A DNA stretch of 64,000 bases from Helicobacter pylori NCTC 11637 = CCUG 17874 = ATCC 43504 = JCM 12093 (GCF_900478295.1 NZ_LS483488.1:1240001-1304000), one strand, 5' to 3'. Shown: positions 18,076-28,306, numbered from the stretch's first letter. A program made the numbers and translations. The notes: generated from the sequence alone by a model not told the origin.

Positions 18076-20369
18076 TGAAACTGAGTGTCAATGATTTGAG
18101 TGTTTTTGTAGATGCGCCTAAAGATATAGCCAAACTCTGTGAGGATTTGAGCCGCTTAGGTTTAGAAGTGGAGAGCTGTATCCCTTATGCCGCTCCTAAA
18201 AATGTGGTTGTTGGTAAAATTTTAGAAAAAGCCCCCCATAAAAACGCTGAAAAACTCAGCGTGTGTCAAGTGGGTGTGGGTAAGGAAGTGTTACAAATCG
18301 TGTGCGGGGCTAAAAATGTCGCGCCAAACCAATTCGTGCCAGTCGCTTTAAATGGGGCGCTAATCGGCTCAACAACCATCGCTAAAACGGAGCTTAGGGG
18401 GGTTGAAAGCTGTGGCATGATTTGCTCTAGCATTGAATTAGGCTTCCCTAAAATCAATGATGGCATCTTGGAATTAGATGAGAGCGTTGGGGAGTTGGTT
18501 TTGGGGAAAGAATTAAACGAATACACCCCTTTCAACACGCATGTTTTAGAAATTTCATTGACTCCTAATCGTGGGGATTGCTTGAGCGTTTTAGGTATTG
18601 CCAGAGAAATTAGCGCCTTTTATCACACGCCCCTAAAGCCTATTAAGGCTTTAAATTTTACGCCAAAAAGCGATTTTGTTACGCTTAGTGCGGGTGAAAA
18701 TATTGAATCGCATCTGGCTTATTATTTGGTTTGCAATCATTCTTTAAAAACCCCTTTAAATGTCAAACTTTCGCTCGCTCACAATAATGCCCTAAGCGAG
18801 AACGATCTAAACAATTTCATAGAATTTAGCACGCATTTTAGTGGGGTAATAATGAACGCTTATAACCTGGATGCAACCCCTATGGATTTGAGCGTGAAAA
18901 ACGATGAAAACAACCTTGAAAGCGTTTATATCAACCATCAAAAACGCTCCACTATCGCTATAAAGCATCAAGATCAAAAAGATTTGAGCGAATATTTGCT
19001 TTTAGAAGCGAGCTATATTGATCCGATAAGCCTGTCTTTAAAATTACACGCCCTAAAAGATAAAACGCTTCAAAAAGACAACGCCCTTATTTATAGGAGT
19101 GCTAGGGGGAGTAACCCTAATTTATCAGACGGCTTGAATTTTTTAAGCGCTCATTTGAAAGCGACGATTTTAGAAAGCAAACAAACTGAGCATTCTTTAA
19201 AAGATCGCACCCTTAAATTCCAACTTGAAGACATTACCGAGATTTTGGGGCTTGCCATAGAGGAAGAAAAAATTCAAGGCATTTTAAAAAATTTAGGTTT
19301 TAAAGTTAGCATAAAAGAGCCAAACTCAAAACCCCAAATTTTAGAGGTTGTTGCACCAAATTTCAGGCATGACATTAAAACGATCCAAGATATTGCTGAA
19401 GAAATCTTACGCTTTGTAGGGATTGATAATCTAGTCTCAAAGCCTCTCAATTGCATCAGTAATAAAAATTCAAACCCCCATTATGACACGCACCGCTTTT
19501 TTGAAAACCTTAAACACAAGGCTCTCGCTTGCGGTTTTAAAGAAGTCATTCATTATGTGTTTTATTCTAAAGAAAAACAGCAAAAACTAGGCTTTGAAGT
19601 TTTAGAAGATCCCCTAGAATTGCAAAACCCTATCACAACGGAGTTAAACACCCTAAGGACGAGCCTTGTTTGCGGGCTTTTAGACGCCAGTTTAAGGAAT
19701 AAAAATTTAGGGTTTAAAAGCATAGCCCTTTATGAAAAAGGGAGCGTGTATAACTCTAAAAGAGAAGAAATCCAAAAACTAGGCTTTTTAGCGAGCGGCT
19801 TACAAAAAAAAGAAAGCTACCCTGATTCTAAAGGCAAGGCTTGGGATTTTTACTCTTTTGCCGAATGCGTTTCAAAAGTTATAGGGGATTTCAGCTTGGA
19901 AAAACTGACCACTCAAACCCCCATTAACCACCCCTACCAGAGCGCTAAAATCATTCAAAATCATGAAATCATAGGCGTAATCGCTAAAATCCACCCTAAA
20001 GTGATCCAGGAATTGGATTTGTTTGAAAGCTATTATGCTGAGATAGACGCTTTTAAACTCAAACGCCCTGCCATGCTATTAAAGCTCTTTAGCATTTACC
20101 CTAGCAGTGTGAGGGATTTGACTCTCATCATTGATGAAAACACCGCTTTTAGCAATATTAAAAAAGCCCTAAAAGACGCTAAAATCCCTAATTTAAGCGA
20201 GATTCTACCCCTTGATATTTTTAAAGAAAGTAATAATTCCATAGCCTTAAGCGTGCGTTGCGTGATCCATTCTTTAGAAAAAACCCTGAATGATGAAGAG
20301 GTCAATTCAGCCGTGCAAAAAGCGCTTGAAATTTTAGAAAAAGAATTTAACGCCCGCCTTAAGGGATAA
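18075..20369 (+). CDS. pheT: phenylalanyl-tRNA synthetase beta subunit
   Basis: 764 aa, close to the usual length. Domains in order: N-terminal tRNA-binding OB domain (about 40-150: VVVGKILEKAPHKNAEKLSV, then VCGAKNVAPNQFVPVA), the B3/B4 region holding the editing site, the B5 domain (about 375-455: LKFQLEDITEILGLAIEEEK), a catalytic-like core, and a C-terminal ferredoxin-fold anticodon-binding domain (SIYPSSVRDLTLIIDENTAF onward). Overlaps pheS by 1 nt. Followed after 15 nt by aroA in the same direction. Confidence 0.98.
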   Translation: MKLSVNDLSVFVDAPKDIAKLCEDLSRLGLEVESCIPYAAPKNVVVGKILEKAPHKNAEKLSVCQVGVGKEVLQIVCGAKNVAPNQFVPVALNGALIGSTTIAKTELRGVESCGMICSSIELGFPKINDGILELDESVGELVLGKELNEYTPFNTHVLEISLTPNRGDCLSVLGIAREISAFYHTPLKPIKALNFTPKSDFVTLSAGENIESHLAYYLVCNHSLKTPLNVKLSLAHNNALSENDLNNFIEFSTHFSGVIMNAYNLDATPMDLSVKNDENNLESVYINHQKRSTIAIKHQDQKDLSEYLLLEASYIDPISLSLKLHALKDKTLQKDNALIYRSARGSNPNLSDGLNFLSAHLKATILESKQTEHSLKDRTLKFQLEDITEILGLAIEEEKIQGILKNLGFKVSIKEPNSKPQILEVVAPNFRHDIKTIQDIAEEILRFVGIDNLVSKPLNCISNKNSNPHYDTHRFFENLKHKALACGFKEVIHYVFYSKEKQQKLGFEVLEDPLELQNPITTELNTLRTSLVCGLLDASLRNKNLGFKSIALYEKGSVYNSKREEIQKLGFLASGLQKKESYPDSKGKAWDFYSFAECVSKVIGDFSLEKLTTQTPINHPYQSAKIIQNHEIIGVIAKIHPKVIQELDLFESYYAEIDAFKLKRPAMLLKLFSIYPSSVRDLTLIIDENTAFSNIKKALKDAKIPNLSEILPLDIFKESNNSIALSVRCVIHSLEKTLNDEEVNSAVQKALEILEKEFNARLKG

Positions 20370-20384
20370 TACAAAGGATAATAT

Positions 20385-21674
20385 GTGATAGAGCTTGACA
20401 TTAACGCTAGCGATAAATCGCTCTCGCACAGAGCCGTTATTTTTAGCCTGCTCGCTCAAAAGCCTTGTGTTGTGCGGAATTTTTTAATGGGAGAAGATTG
20501 TTTAAGCTCTTTAGAAATCGCTCAAAATTTAGGGGCTAAAGTGGAAAATACCGCCAAAAATTCTTTTAAAATCACGCCCCCAACGGCTATAAAAGAGCCT
20601 AACAAGATTTTAAATTGCAACAATTCTGGCACCAGTATACGTTTATACAGCGGGCTTTTAAGCGCTCAAAAAGGCCTTTTTGTTTTAAGCGGGGACAATT
20701 CCTTAAACGCGCGCCCCATGAAAAGAATCATTGAGCCTTTGAAGGCTTTTGGGGCAAAAATTTTAGGGAGAGAGGATAACCATTTCGCCCCCTTAGTGAT
20801 CTTAGGGAATCCTTTAAAAGCTTGTCATTATGAAAGCCCTATCGCTTCAGCTCAAGTCAAAAGCACTTTTATTTTAAGTGCTTTGCAAGCTCAAGGCATA
20901 AGCGCCTATAAAGAAAATGAGCTTAGCCGTAACCACACAGAAATCATGCTTAAAAGTTTGGGAGCTGATATTCAAAATCAAGACGGCGTTTTAATGATTT
21001 CACCCCTAGAAAAACCCCTAGAAGCCTTTGATTTTACCATAGCCAATGATCCGTCTAGCGCATTTTTTTTCGCCCTCGCTTGCGCGATTACGCCAAAAAG
21101 CCGCCTTCTTTTAAAAAATGTCTTGCTCAACCCCACTCGCATAGAAGCTTTTGAAGTTTTAAAAAAAATGGGCGCTTCCATAGAGTATGTCATTCAATCC
21201 AAAGATTTAGAAATGATTGGCGATATTTATGTAGAGCATGCCCCTTTAAAAGCGATTAACATTGAGCAAAATATCGCCAGCCTTATTGATGAAATCCCTG
21301 CTTTAAGTATCGCTATGCTTTTTGCAAAAGGCAAAAGCATGGTCAAAAACGCTAAAGATTTACGATCTAAAGAAAGCGACAGGATAAAAGCGGTTATTTC
21401 TAATTTCAAAGCTTTAGGGATTGAGTGCGAAGAATTTGAAGATGGGTTTTATATAGAGGGATTAGAAGATATAAGCCCATTAAAACAACGCTTTTCTCAC
21501 AAAAAACCCCCCCTTATTAAAAGCTTTAATGATCACAGGATTGCGATGAGTTTTGCTATTTTAACTTTAGCACTGCCTTTAGAAATTGACAATTTAGAAT
21601 GCGCAAACATTTCTTTCCCGCAATTCAAACGCTTACTCAATCTATTCAAAAAAGGGAGTTTTAATGGAAATTAA
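20385..21674 (+). CDS. aroA: 3-phosphoshikimate 1-carboxyvinyltransferase (EPSP synthase)
   Basis: 429 aa from a GTG start; the nearby ATG at 20383 reads straight into a stop. AroA joins phosphoenolpyruvate to shikimate-3-phosphate, the sixth step of the shikimate pathway. Signatures: SDKSLSHR near residue 10, NCNNSGTSIRLYSG (about 78-91), and LRSKESDRIKAV (about 327-338). The N-terminus is shorter than in most bacteria, starting right at the substrate-binding loop. It overlaps ispH by 11 nt. Confidence 0.97.
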   Translation: MIELDINASDKSLSHRAVIFSLLAQKPCVVRNFLMGEDCLSSLEIAQNLGAKVENTAKNSFKITPPTAIKEPNKILNCNNSGTSIRLYSGLLSAQKGLFVLSGDNSLNARPMKRIIEPLKAFGAKILGREDNHFAPLVILGNPLKACHYESPIASAQVKSTFILSALQAQGISAYKENELSRNHTEIMLKSLGADIQNQDGVLMISPLEKPLEAFDFTIANDPSSAFFFALACAITPKSRLLLKNVLLNPTRIEAFEVLKKMGASIEYVIQSKDLEMIGDIYVEHAPLKAINIEQNIASLIDEIPALSIAMLFAKGKSMVKNAKDLRSKESDRIKAVISNFKALGIECEEFEDGFYIEGLEDISPLKQRFSHKKPPLIKSFNDHRIAMSFAILTLALPLEIDNLECANISFPQFKRLLNLFKKGSFNGN

Positions 21675-22488
21675 AATGGCTAAAGACTATGGTTTTTGTT
21701 TTGGCGTCAAAAGAGCGATACAAATCGCTGAAAAAAATCAAAACAGCTTGATTTTTGGCTCGCTCATTCATAACGCTAAAGAAGTCAATCGTTTGGAAAA
21801 AAACTTCAACGTGAAAATTGAAGAAGACCCTAAAAAAATCCCTAAAAACAAAAGCGTGATCATAAGAACCCATGGCATTCCTAAGCAGGATTTAGAATAC
21901 TTGAAAAACAAGGGGGTCAAAATCACCGATGCGACTTGTCCGTATGTGATCAAACCCCAGCAAATTGTGGAATCCATGAGTAAAGAAGGGTATCAAATCG
22001 TGCTTTTTGGGGATATTAACCACCCTGAAGTCAAGGGCGTGATCAGCTATGCCACTAACCAGGCTTTAGTCGTCAATTCTTTAGAAGAGTTGCAAGAAAA
22101 AAAGCTCCAACGAAAAGTGGCTTTAGTCTCTCAAACCACCAAACAAACCCCAAAACTCTTGCAAATCGCTTCCTATTTAGTGGAAAGATGCACTGAAGTG
22201 CGTATTTTTAACACGATTTGTAACGCCACTTCTTACAACCAAAAAGCCGCTTTGGATTTGAGTAAGGAAGTGGATATTATGATAGTCGTGGGCGGTAAAA
22301 CTTCTTCAAACACCAAACAGCTCCTAAGCATCGCCAAACAGCATTGCAAAGACAGCTACTTGGTAGAAGACGAAAACGAATTAGAGTTAGCGTGGTTTAA
22401 GGGTAAAAAATTGTGTGGGATTACCGCTGGGGCTTCCACGCCGGACTGGATTATAGAAAATGTCAAGCAAAAAATCAGCACGATTTAA
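21664..22488 (+). CDS. ispH: 4-hydroxy-3-methylbut-2-enyl diphosphate reductase
   Basis: 274 aa, also called lytB. Last enzyme of the MEP pathway, reducing HMBPP to IPP and DMAPP with an iron-sulfur cluster. The three cluster cysteines are visible in DYGFCFGVKRAI (Cys12), TDATCPYVIKPQ (about 96) and FNTICNATSYNQ (about 193). SSNTKQLLSIA and the C-terminal TAGASTPDWIIENV are family signatures. Its ATG lies inside the end of aroA (11-nt overlap), preceded by GGGAG. Iron-sulfur-dependent and essential. Confidence 0.98.
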   Translation: MEIKMAKDYGFCFGVKRAIQIAEKNQNSLIFGSLIHNAKEVNRLEKNFNVKIEEDPKKIPKNKSVIIRTHGIPKQDLEYLKNKGVKITDATCPYVIKPQQIVESMSKEGYQIVLFGDINHPEVKGVISYATNQALVVNSLEELQEKKLQRKVALVSQTTKQTPKLLQIASYLVERCTEVRIFNTICNATSYNQKAALDLSKEVDIMIVVGGKTSSNTKQLLSIAKQHCKDSYLVEDENELELAWFKGKKLCGITAGASTPDWIIENVKQKISTI

Positions 22489-22561
22489 CACATTTTGAAA
22501 ATTTTCTTTAAAAAAATAGCTAATTGTTAGTTTTTAAACGATTTTGTAAGCCAAAAAAGGA

Positions 22562-22567
22562 TACAAT
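22562..22567 (+). promoter_or_regulatory. -10 box of rpsA
   Basis: TACAAT 42 nt upstream of the rpsA ATG in the 120-nt spacer after ispH. It suggests that rpsA and the genes behind it have their own promoter. Confidence 0.45.
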
Positions 22568-22608
22568 ACCCTTAAGGATTTTATATTTATTTTATAGTAA
22601 GGCAGTCA

Positions 22609-24279
22609 ATGAGCAAGATAGCAGATGATCAGAACTTTAATGACGAGGAGGAAAACTTCGCAAAACTCTTTAAAAAAGAATTAGAAAAAGAAGAAACCTT
22701 AGAAAAAGGCACTATCAAAGAAGGGCTAATCGTTTCCATCAATGAGAATGATGGTTATGCCATGGTGAGCGTGGGCGGTAAGACAGAAGGCCGTTTGGCT
22801 TTGAATGAGATCACCGATGAAAAGGGGCAGTTGCTGTATCAAAAAAATGACCCCATTATCGTGCATGTGTCCGAAAAAGGTGAACACCCTAGCGTTTCCT
22901 ACAAAAAGGCCATTTCCCAACAAAAGATTCAAGCTAAAATTGAAGAATTAGGCGAAAACTATGAAAACGCCATTATTGAAGGCAAGATTGTAGGCAAGAA
23001 TAAAGGGGGCTATATCGTGGAGTCTCAAGGCGTGGAGTATTTTCTCTCCCGCTCGCACTCTTCTTTAAAGAATGACGCAAACCATATCGGCAAACGCATT
23101 AAAGCGTGCATCATTCGTGTGGATAAGGAAAACCATTCTATCAATATTTCTCGCAAACGATTCTTTGAAGTCAATGACAAACGACAGCTTGAAGTTTCTA
23201 AAGAATTGTTAGAAGCCACAGAGCCGGTATTGGGGGTTGTGCGCCAGATCACCCCTTTTGGCATTTTTGTAGAAGCTAAGGGGATTGAGGGCTTAGTCCA
23301 TTATTCTGAAATCAGCCATAAAGGACCAGTCAATCCTGAAAAATACTACAAAGAGGGCGATGAAGTCTATGTCAAAGCCATCGCTTATGATGCAGAAAAA
23401 AGACGCCTTTCACTCTCCATAAAAGCGACCATAGAAGACCCATGGGAAGAGATCCAAGACAAGCTAAAACCCGGATACGCCATTAAGGTGGTGGTGAGCA
23501 ATATTGAACATTATGGGGTGTTTGTGGATATTGGTAATGATATTGAAGGCTTTTTGCATGTTTCTGAAATCTCTTGGGATAAAAATGTCAGCCACCCTAG
23601 CCATTACTTGAGCGTGGGGCAAGAAATTGATGTGAAGATCATTGACATTGATCCTAAAAACCGCCGCTTAAGGGTTTCTTTAAAACAACTCACTAACAGG
23701 CCTTTTGATGTTTTTGAATCCAAACACCAAGTGGGGGATATTGTAGAGGGCAAAGTGGCGACTTTAACGGATTTTGGGGCGTTTTTGAATCTGGGTGGAG
23801 TGGATGGCTTGCTCCACAATCACGACGCTTTTTGGGATAAAGATAAAAAATGCAAAGACCACTATAAAATTGGCGATGTGATCAAGGTGAAAATCCTTAA
23901 AATCAACAAAAAAGATAAAAAGATTTCTTTGAGCGCGAAGCACTTGGTGACTTCCCCCACAGAAGAATTCGCTCAAAAGCATAAAACAGACAGCGTGATT
24001 CAAGGCAAAGTGGTGAGCATTAAGGATTTTGGCGTTTTCATTAATGCTGATGGCATTGATGTGCTGATCAAAAATGAAGATTTGAACCCCTTGAAAAAAG
24101 ATGAAATCAAAATAGGCCAAGAAATCACATGCGTGGTGGTTGCAATTGAAAAATCTAACAACAAGGTGCGTGCTTCTGTGCATAGGTTAGAGCGCAAAAA
24201 AGAAAAAGAAGAATTGCAAGCTTTTAACACGAGCGATGATAAAATGACTTTAGGGGATATTCTTAAAGAAAAACTCTAA
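22609..24279 (+). CDS. rpsA: ribosomal protein S1
   Basis: 556 aa with six S1-type OB folds in tandem, e.g. EGLIVSINENDGYAMVSVGG, VLGVVRQITPFGIFVEAKGI, AIKVVVSNIEHYGVFVDIGN, VEGKVATLTDFGAFLNLGGV and IQGKVVSIKDFGVFINADGI. S1 binds mRNA on the 30S subunit and helps to melt structured leaders. The family length is about 557, so it is complete. An acidic N-terminus (EEENFAKLFKKELEKEETLE) precedes domain 1. Downstream, the HP0398-like gene begins 28 nt later. Confidence 0.97.
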   Translation: MSKIADDQNFNDEEENFAKLFKKELEKEETLEKGTIKEGLIVSINENDGYAMVSVGGKTEGRLALNEITDEKGQLLYQKNDPIIVHVSEKGEHPSVSYKKAISQQKIQAKIEELGENYENAIIEGKIVGKNKGGYIVESQGVEYFLSRSHSSLKNDANHIGKRIKACIIRVDKENHSINISRKRFFEVNDKRQLEVSKELLEATEPVLGVVRQITPFGIFVEAKGIEGLVHYSEISHKGPVNPEKYYKEGDEVYVKAIAYDAEKRRLSLSIKATIEDPWEEIQDKLKPGYAIKVVVSNIEHYGVFVDIGNDIEGFLHVSEISWDKNVSHPSHYLSVGQEIDVKIIDIDPKNRRLRVSLKQLTNRPFDVFESKHQVGDIVEGKVATLTDFGAFLNLGGVDGLLHNHDAFWDKDKKCKDHYKIGDVIKVKILKINKKDKKISLSAKHLVTSPTEEFAQKHKTDSVIQGKVVSIKDFGVFINADGIDVLIKNEDLNPLKKDEIKIGQEITCVVVAIEKSNNKVRASVHRLERKKEKEELQAFNTSDDKMTLGDILKEKL

Positions 24280-24307
24280 AGAGTGATTTTAAAAGCATGA
24301 GAGTGGC

Positions 24308-24856
24308 ATGAGATTTAAGAGTGTTGTTGCTTTTATTTCCCTAGCTGTCGCTCTTGGCGTTTTAGCCTATTTGTTTTTAAGCGTTAAAAAAGAAATGCCC
24401 GCTACTTCTCATGCGATCTCTCAAACACATGCGATCTCTCAAACCAATGAAGGCCTCTCTCAAACAGACGCAAAAAACCATGACATCAACCTAGAAGAAA
24501 ATAGCCCTAATGAAATCTCTCGTAATGAAAAAGCCCCTCATAACGAAGAAGATCGCAATAACGCCCTTTCTCAAAACCTTGATGCGCAAGAATCTATCAA
24601 TTACCCCGTTGTGGAGCATCATTTTGAAATCCCTTTTGAAGAAAAAAAAAGGGAATATTCAAAGCTTATCATTAAGGATTTAAAAGGTTATCAATGGCGG
24701 TGTTTAAAAGAAATCCTTAAGAAAGAACAAATTGATTACGCTTACGATAGCACCAAAAACCAACCTAACCTCATCATCTATTTAGATAAAAACAAAAAAG
24801 AACGCTTTTTAGCTGATTTAGACTACTATAAAATACGCTATCATGCTGTTTTTTAA
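24308..24856 (+). CDS. membrane-anchored hypothetical protein with variable linker
   Basis: 182 aa, HP0398. Residues 7-26 (VAFISLAVALGVLAYLFLSV) are one TM anchor. A Ser/Gln/Asn-rich linker follows with two exact HAISQT repeats and a near copy. The C-terminal 80 residues form a compact charged domain (EKKREYSKLIIKDLKGYQWR to YYKIRYHAVF), probably periplasmic. No family recognised. The earlier ATG at 24298 reads into a stop after four codons, so 24308 is the start. It sits between rpsA and serA and is likely co-transcribed. Confidence 0.8.
   Translation: MRFKSVVAFISLAVALGVLAYLFLSVKKEMPATSHAISQTHAISQTNEGLSQTDAKNHDINLEENSPNEISRNEKAPHNEEDRNNALSQNLDAQESINYPVVEHHFEIPFEEKKREYSKLIIKDLKGYQWRCLKEILKKEQIDYAYDSTKNQPNLIIYLDKNKKERFLADLDYYKIRYHAVF
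24410..24445 (+). repeat. two 18-bp tandem repeats (HAISQT codons)
   Basis: CATGCGATCTCTCAAACA occurs at 24410-24427 and again, with one change at the end, at 24428-24445. Unit length is a multiple of three, so copy changes would lengthen or shorten the linker without shifting frame. Confidence 0.85.
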
Positions 24857-24871
24857 ATTCAAAGGATAAAA

Positions 24872-26446
24872 ATGTATCAAGTAGCCATTTGCGACCCCAT
24901 CCATGCTAAAGGCATTCAAATTTTAGAAGCCCAAAAAGACATTGTCTTGCATGATTATTCCAAATGCCCCAAAAAGGAGCTTTTAGAAAAACTCACCCCC
25001 ATGGATGCGCTCATCACTCGCAGCATGACCCCTATCACAAGCGATTTTTTAAAGCCCTTAACCCACTTAAAATCCATCGTGAGAGCGGGCGTGGGAGTGG
25101 ATAATATTGATTTAGAAAGCTGTTCTCAAAAAGGGATTGTAGTGATGAATATCCCTACCGCTAACACGATTGCCGCTGTGGAATTGACCATGGCACATTT
25201 GATCAATGCAGTGCGTTCGTTCCCTTGCGCGAACGATCAAATCAAACACCAAAGGTTATGGAAAAGAGAAGATTGGTATGGCACGGAATTGAAAAATAAA
25301 AAGCTGGGCATCATTGGTTTTGGGAATATTGGCTCTAGGGTGGGCATTAGAGCAAAAGCCTTTGAAATGGAAGTTCTAGCCTATGATCCTTATATCCCTT
25401 CTTCAAAAGCCACTGATTTAGGGGTCATTTACACAAAAAATTTTGAAGACATTTTGCAATGCGACATGATCACTATCCACACCCCTAAAAATAAAGAAAC
25501 GATTAACATGATAGGCGCTAAAGAGATTGAACGCATGAAAAAAGGGGTTATTTTAATTAATTGCGCTAGGGGTGGGCTTTATAATGAAGACGCTCTTTAT
25601 GAAGCTTTAGAAACCAAAAAAGTGCGTTGGCTTGGCATTGATGTCTTTTCTAAAGAGCCTGGCATTCACAACAAGCTTTTAGACTTGCCCAATGTTTATG
25701 CGACCCCCCATATTGGTGCGAACACTTTAGAATCCCAAGAAGAAATTTCCAAACAAGCCGCTCAAGGGGTTATGGAATCTTTAAGGGGTTCAAGCCACCC
25801 GCATGCTTTGAATTTACCCATGCAAGCTTTTGATGCAAGCGCAAAAGCCTACTTGAATTTAGCGCAAAAATTGGGTTATTTTTCCAGTCAAATCCATAAG
25901 GGCGTGTGCCAAAAAATTGAGCTCAGTCTTTGTGGGGAGATCAACCAATTCAAAGACGCCCTTGTAGCCTTTACGTTAGTAGGGGTGTTAAAACCCGTTG
26001 TAGGGGATAAAATCAATTACATTAACGCTCCCTTTGTGGCCAAAGAAAGAGGCATTGAAATCAAGGTTAGCCTTAAAGAAAGCGCTTCGCCCTATAAAAA
26101 CATGCTCTCTTTAACCCTAAATGCGGCTAATGGTTCAATCAGCGTGAGCGGCACGGTGTTTGAAGAAGATATTTTAAAACTCACTGAGATTGATGGGTTT
26201 CATATTGATATAGAGCCAAAGGGTAAAATGCTTCTATTTAGGAATACGGATATTCCAGGCGTTATTGGGAGCGTGGGGAATGCGTTCGCTAGGCATGGCA
26301 TTAACATCGCTGATTTTCGTTTGGGGCGCAACACGCAAAAAGAAGCTTTAGCGCTCATCATTGTAGATGAAGAAGTTTCTTTGGAAGTTTTAGAAGAGCT
26401 TAAAAACATTCCTGCGTGCTTAAGCGTTCATTATGTGGTTATTTAA
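24872..26446 (+). CDS. serA: D-3-phosphoglycerate dehydrogenase
   Basis: 524 aa, the long form of SerA. Oxidises 3-phosphoglycerate to 3-phosphohydroxypyruvate with NAD, the first step of serine synthesis. Substrate domain with VRAGVGVDNIDLE (about 70-82), NAD-binding GFGNIGSRVG (about 149-158), active-site INCARGGLYNEDAL and TPHIGANT with the catalytic His. Next comes an intervening (ASB) domain (about 320-450) and a C-terminal ACT domain (MLLFRNTDIPGVIGSVGNAF) that commonly mediates serine inhibition. Followed after 9 nt by the UbiD-type gene. Confidence 0.97.
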   Translation: MYQVAICDPIHAKGIQILEAQKDIVLHDYSKCPKKELLEKLTPMDALITRSMTPITSDFLKPLTHLKSIVRAGVGVDNIDLESCSQKGIVVMNIPTANTIAAVELTMAHLINAVRSFPCANDQIKHQRLWKREDWYGTELKNKKLGIIGFGNIGSRVGIRAKAFEMEVLAYDPYIPSSKATDLGVIYTKNFEDILQCDMITIHTPKNKETINMIGAKEIERMKKGVILINCARGGLYNEDALYEALETKKVRWLGIDVFSKEPGIHNKLLDLPNVYATPHIGANTLESQEEISKQAAQGVMESLRGSSHPHALNLPMQAFDASAKAYLNLAQKLGYFSSQIHKGVCQKIELSLCGEINQFKDALVAFTLVGVLKPVVGDKINYINAPFVAKERGIEIKVSLKESASPYKNMLSLTLNAANGSISVSGTVFEEDILKLTEIDGFHIDIEPKGKMLLFRNTDIPGVIGSVGNAFARHGINIADFRLGRNTQKEALALIIVDEEVSLEVLEELKNIPACLSVHYVVI

Positions 26447-26455
26447 GGTAGTTGG

Positions 26456-28306
26456 ATGCGAGATTTTTTAAAGCTTTTAAAAAAACATGATGAATTAGAA
26501 ATCATTGACACCCCCCTTGAAGTGGATTTGGAAATCGCTCATCTGGCCTATATAGAAGCGAAAAAACCTAATGGAGGCAAAGCCCTTTTATTCACGCAAC
26601 CCATAAGAAAAGAGCATGACCAGATCAAAACCTTTGGCATGCCGGTTTTAATGAACGCTTTTGGCTCTTTCAAACGCTTGGATCTTTTATTAAAAACCCC
26701 CATAGAAAGCCTGCAACAACGCATGCAAGCGTTCTTGCACTTTAGTGCTCCTAAAAATTTCACTGAGGGTTTGAAAGTCTTAAAAGATTTATGGGATTTA
26801 AGACACATTTTCCCTAAAAAAACCACTCGCCCTAAAGATCTCATTATCAAGCAAGATAAAGAAGTCAATTTGTGGGATCTGCCCGTTTTAAAAACTTGGG
26901 AAAAAGATGGCGGGGCTTTTATCACTATGGGGCAAGTCTATACCCAAAGCCTGGATCATAAAAAAAAGAATTTAGGCATGTATCGTTTGCAAGTTTATGA
27001 TAAAAACCATTTAGGCTTGCACTGGCAAATCCATAAAGACTCCCAACTCTTTTTCCACGAATACGCTAAGGCTAAAGTCAAAATGCCTGTCAGTATCGCT
27101 ATTGGCGGGGATTTGCTCTACACATGGTGTGCGACAGCCCCCTTACCTTATGGGATTTATGAACTCATGCTCTATGGGTTTATGAGAGGAAAAAAAGCGC
27201 GCGTGATGCCATGCTTGAGCAATTCTTTAAGCGTGCCAAGCGACTGCGACATTGTGATAGAAGGGTTTGTGGATTGCGAAAAGCTAGAGCTTGAAGGGCC
27301 TTTTGGGGATCACACTGGCTATTATACCCCTATTGAGCCTTACCCTGTTTTAGAAGTCAAAACCATTAGCTATAAAAAAGATTCCATTTACTTAGCCACT
27401 GTGGTGGGTAAGCCCCCTTTAGAAGACAAATACATGGGGTATTTGACTGAACGCTTGTTCTTGCCCTTACTCCAAATGAACGCCCCCAATCTTATAGATT
27501 ATTGCATGCCAGAAAATGGGGTGTTTCATAATTTGATTTTAGCCAAAATACACACGCGCTATAACGATCATGCCAAGCAAGTCATGCATGCTTTTTGGGG
27601 CGTGGGGCAGATGAGTTTTGTCAAACATGCGATTTTTGTCAATGAAGACGCTCCCAATCTAAGAGACACCAACGCTATCATTGAATATATACTGGAAAAT
27701 TTTTCTAAAGAAAAAATTCTTATCTCTCAAGGCGTGTGCGACGCTTTAGATCATGCAAGCCCTGAATACGCTATGGGGGGGAAACTCGGTATTGATGCGA
27801 CCTCTAAAAGCAATACCCCCCACCCCACGCTTTTAAACGATAACGCCTTACTAGCGCTTTTACAAGATAAAATGCCAAATATCGTTCTTTTGAAGCAATA
27901 TTACCCGCACACCCGTAACCCCATTTGCATCATTAGCGTGGAAAAGAAAGACAAAAGCGTCATTGAATTGGCTAAAAACTTGCTCGGTTTTGAAGAGTAT
28001 TTACGCATTGTCATCTTTGTAGAGCATACCAGCAACGATTTGAACAACCCTTACATGCTGTTATGGCGCATCGTTAATAATATTGACGCGCAGCGTGATA
28101 TTCTCACCTCTAAACATTGTTTTTTTATAGACGCTACCAATAAGGGCATTATGGATAAACATTTTAGAGAATGGCCTACAGAAACCAATTGCTCCATGGA
28201 AGTCATAGAGGATTTGAAAAAGAAAGGGCTTTTAAAAGATTTTGAAACTTTAAATCAAAAATTCCATCTCACGCATTCTTTCAGCACGCATAAAGAAGAT
28301 CTATAA
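26456..28306 (+). CDS. UbiD-family decarboxylase (probable menaquinone pathway)
   Basis: 616 aa, HP0396, annotated as ubiD. UbiD enzymes decarboxylate aromatic acids with prenylated FMN supplied by UbiX. Typical motifs are LGMYRLQVYDKNHLGLHWQI, VSIAIGGDLLYTWCATAPLP and the cofactor/active-site region ELEGPFGDHTGYYTPIEPYP. The length exceeds that of E. coli UbiD (about 497) through a C-terminal extension. H. pylori makes menaquinone by the futalosine route and no ubiquinone, so this protein most likely decarboxylates the 1,4-dihydroxy-6-naphthoate intermediate (MqnL-type role). That assignment is from pathway knowledge, not from the sequence. Confidence 0.88.
   Translation: MRDFLKLLKKHDELEIIDTPLEVDLEIAHLAYIEAKKPNGGKALLFTQPIRKEHDQIKTFGMPVLMNAFGSFKRLDLLLKTPIESLQQRMQAFLHFSAPKNFTEGLKVLKDLWDLRHIFPKKTTRPKDLIIKQDKEVNLWDLPVLKTWEKDGGAFITMGQVYTQSLDHKKKNLGMYRLQVYDKNHLGLHWQIHKDSQLFFHEYAKAKVKMPVSIAIGGDLLYTWCATAPLPYGIYELMLYGFMRGKKARVMPCLSNSLSVPSDCDIVIEGFVDCEKLELEGPFGDHTGYYTPIEPYPVLEVKTISYKKDSIYLATVVGKPPLEDKYMGYLTERLFLPLLQMNAPNLIDYCMPENGVFHNLILAKIHTRYNDHAKQVMHAFWGVGQMSFVKHAIFVNEDAPNLRDTNAIIEYILENFSKEKILISQGVCDALDHASPEYAMGGKLGIDATSKSNTPHPTLLNDNALLALLQDKMPNIVLLKQYYPHTRNPICIISVEKKDKSVIELAKNLLGFEEYLRIVIFVEHTSNDLNNPYMLLWRIVNNIDAQRDILTSKHCFFIDATNKGIMDKHFREWPTETNCSMEVIEDLKKKGLLKDFETLNQKFHLTHSFSTHKEDL

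Noticed and set aside
21507-21513. C7/G7 runs in aroA, prmC, priA, ccsBA and accC as phase-variation tracts
   Set aside because: Seven bases is short for slippage in H. pylori and all genes are housekeeping with intact frames.
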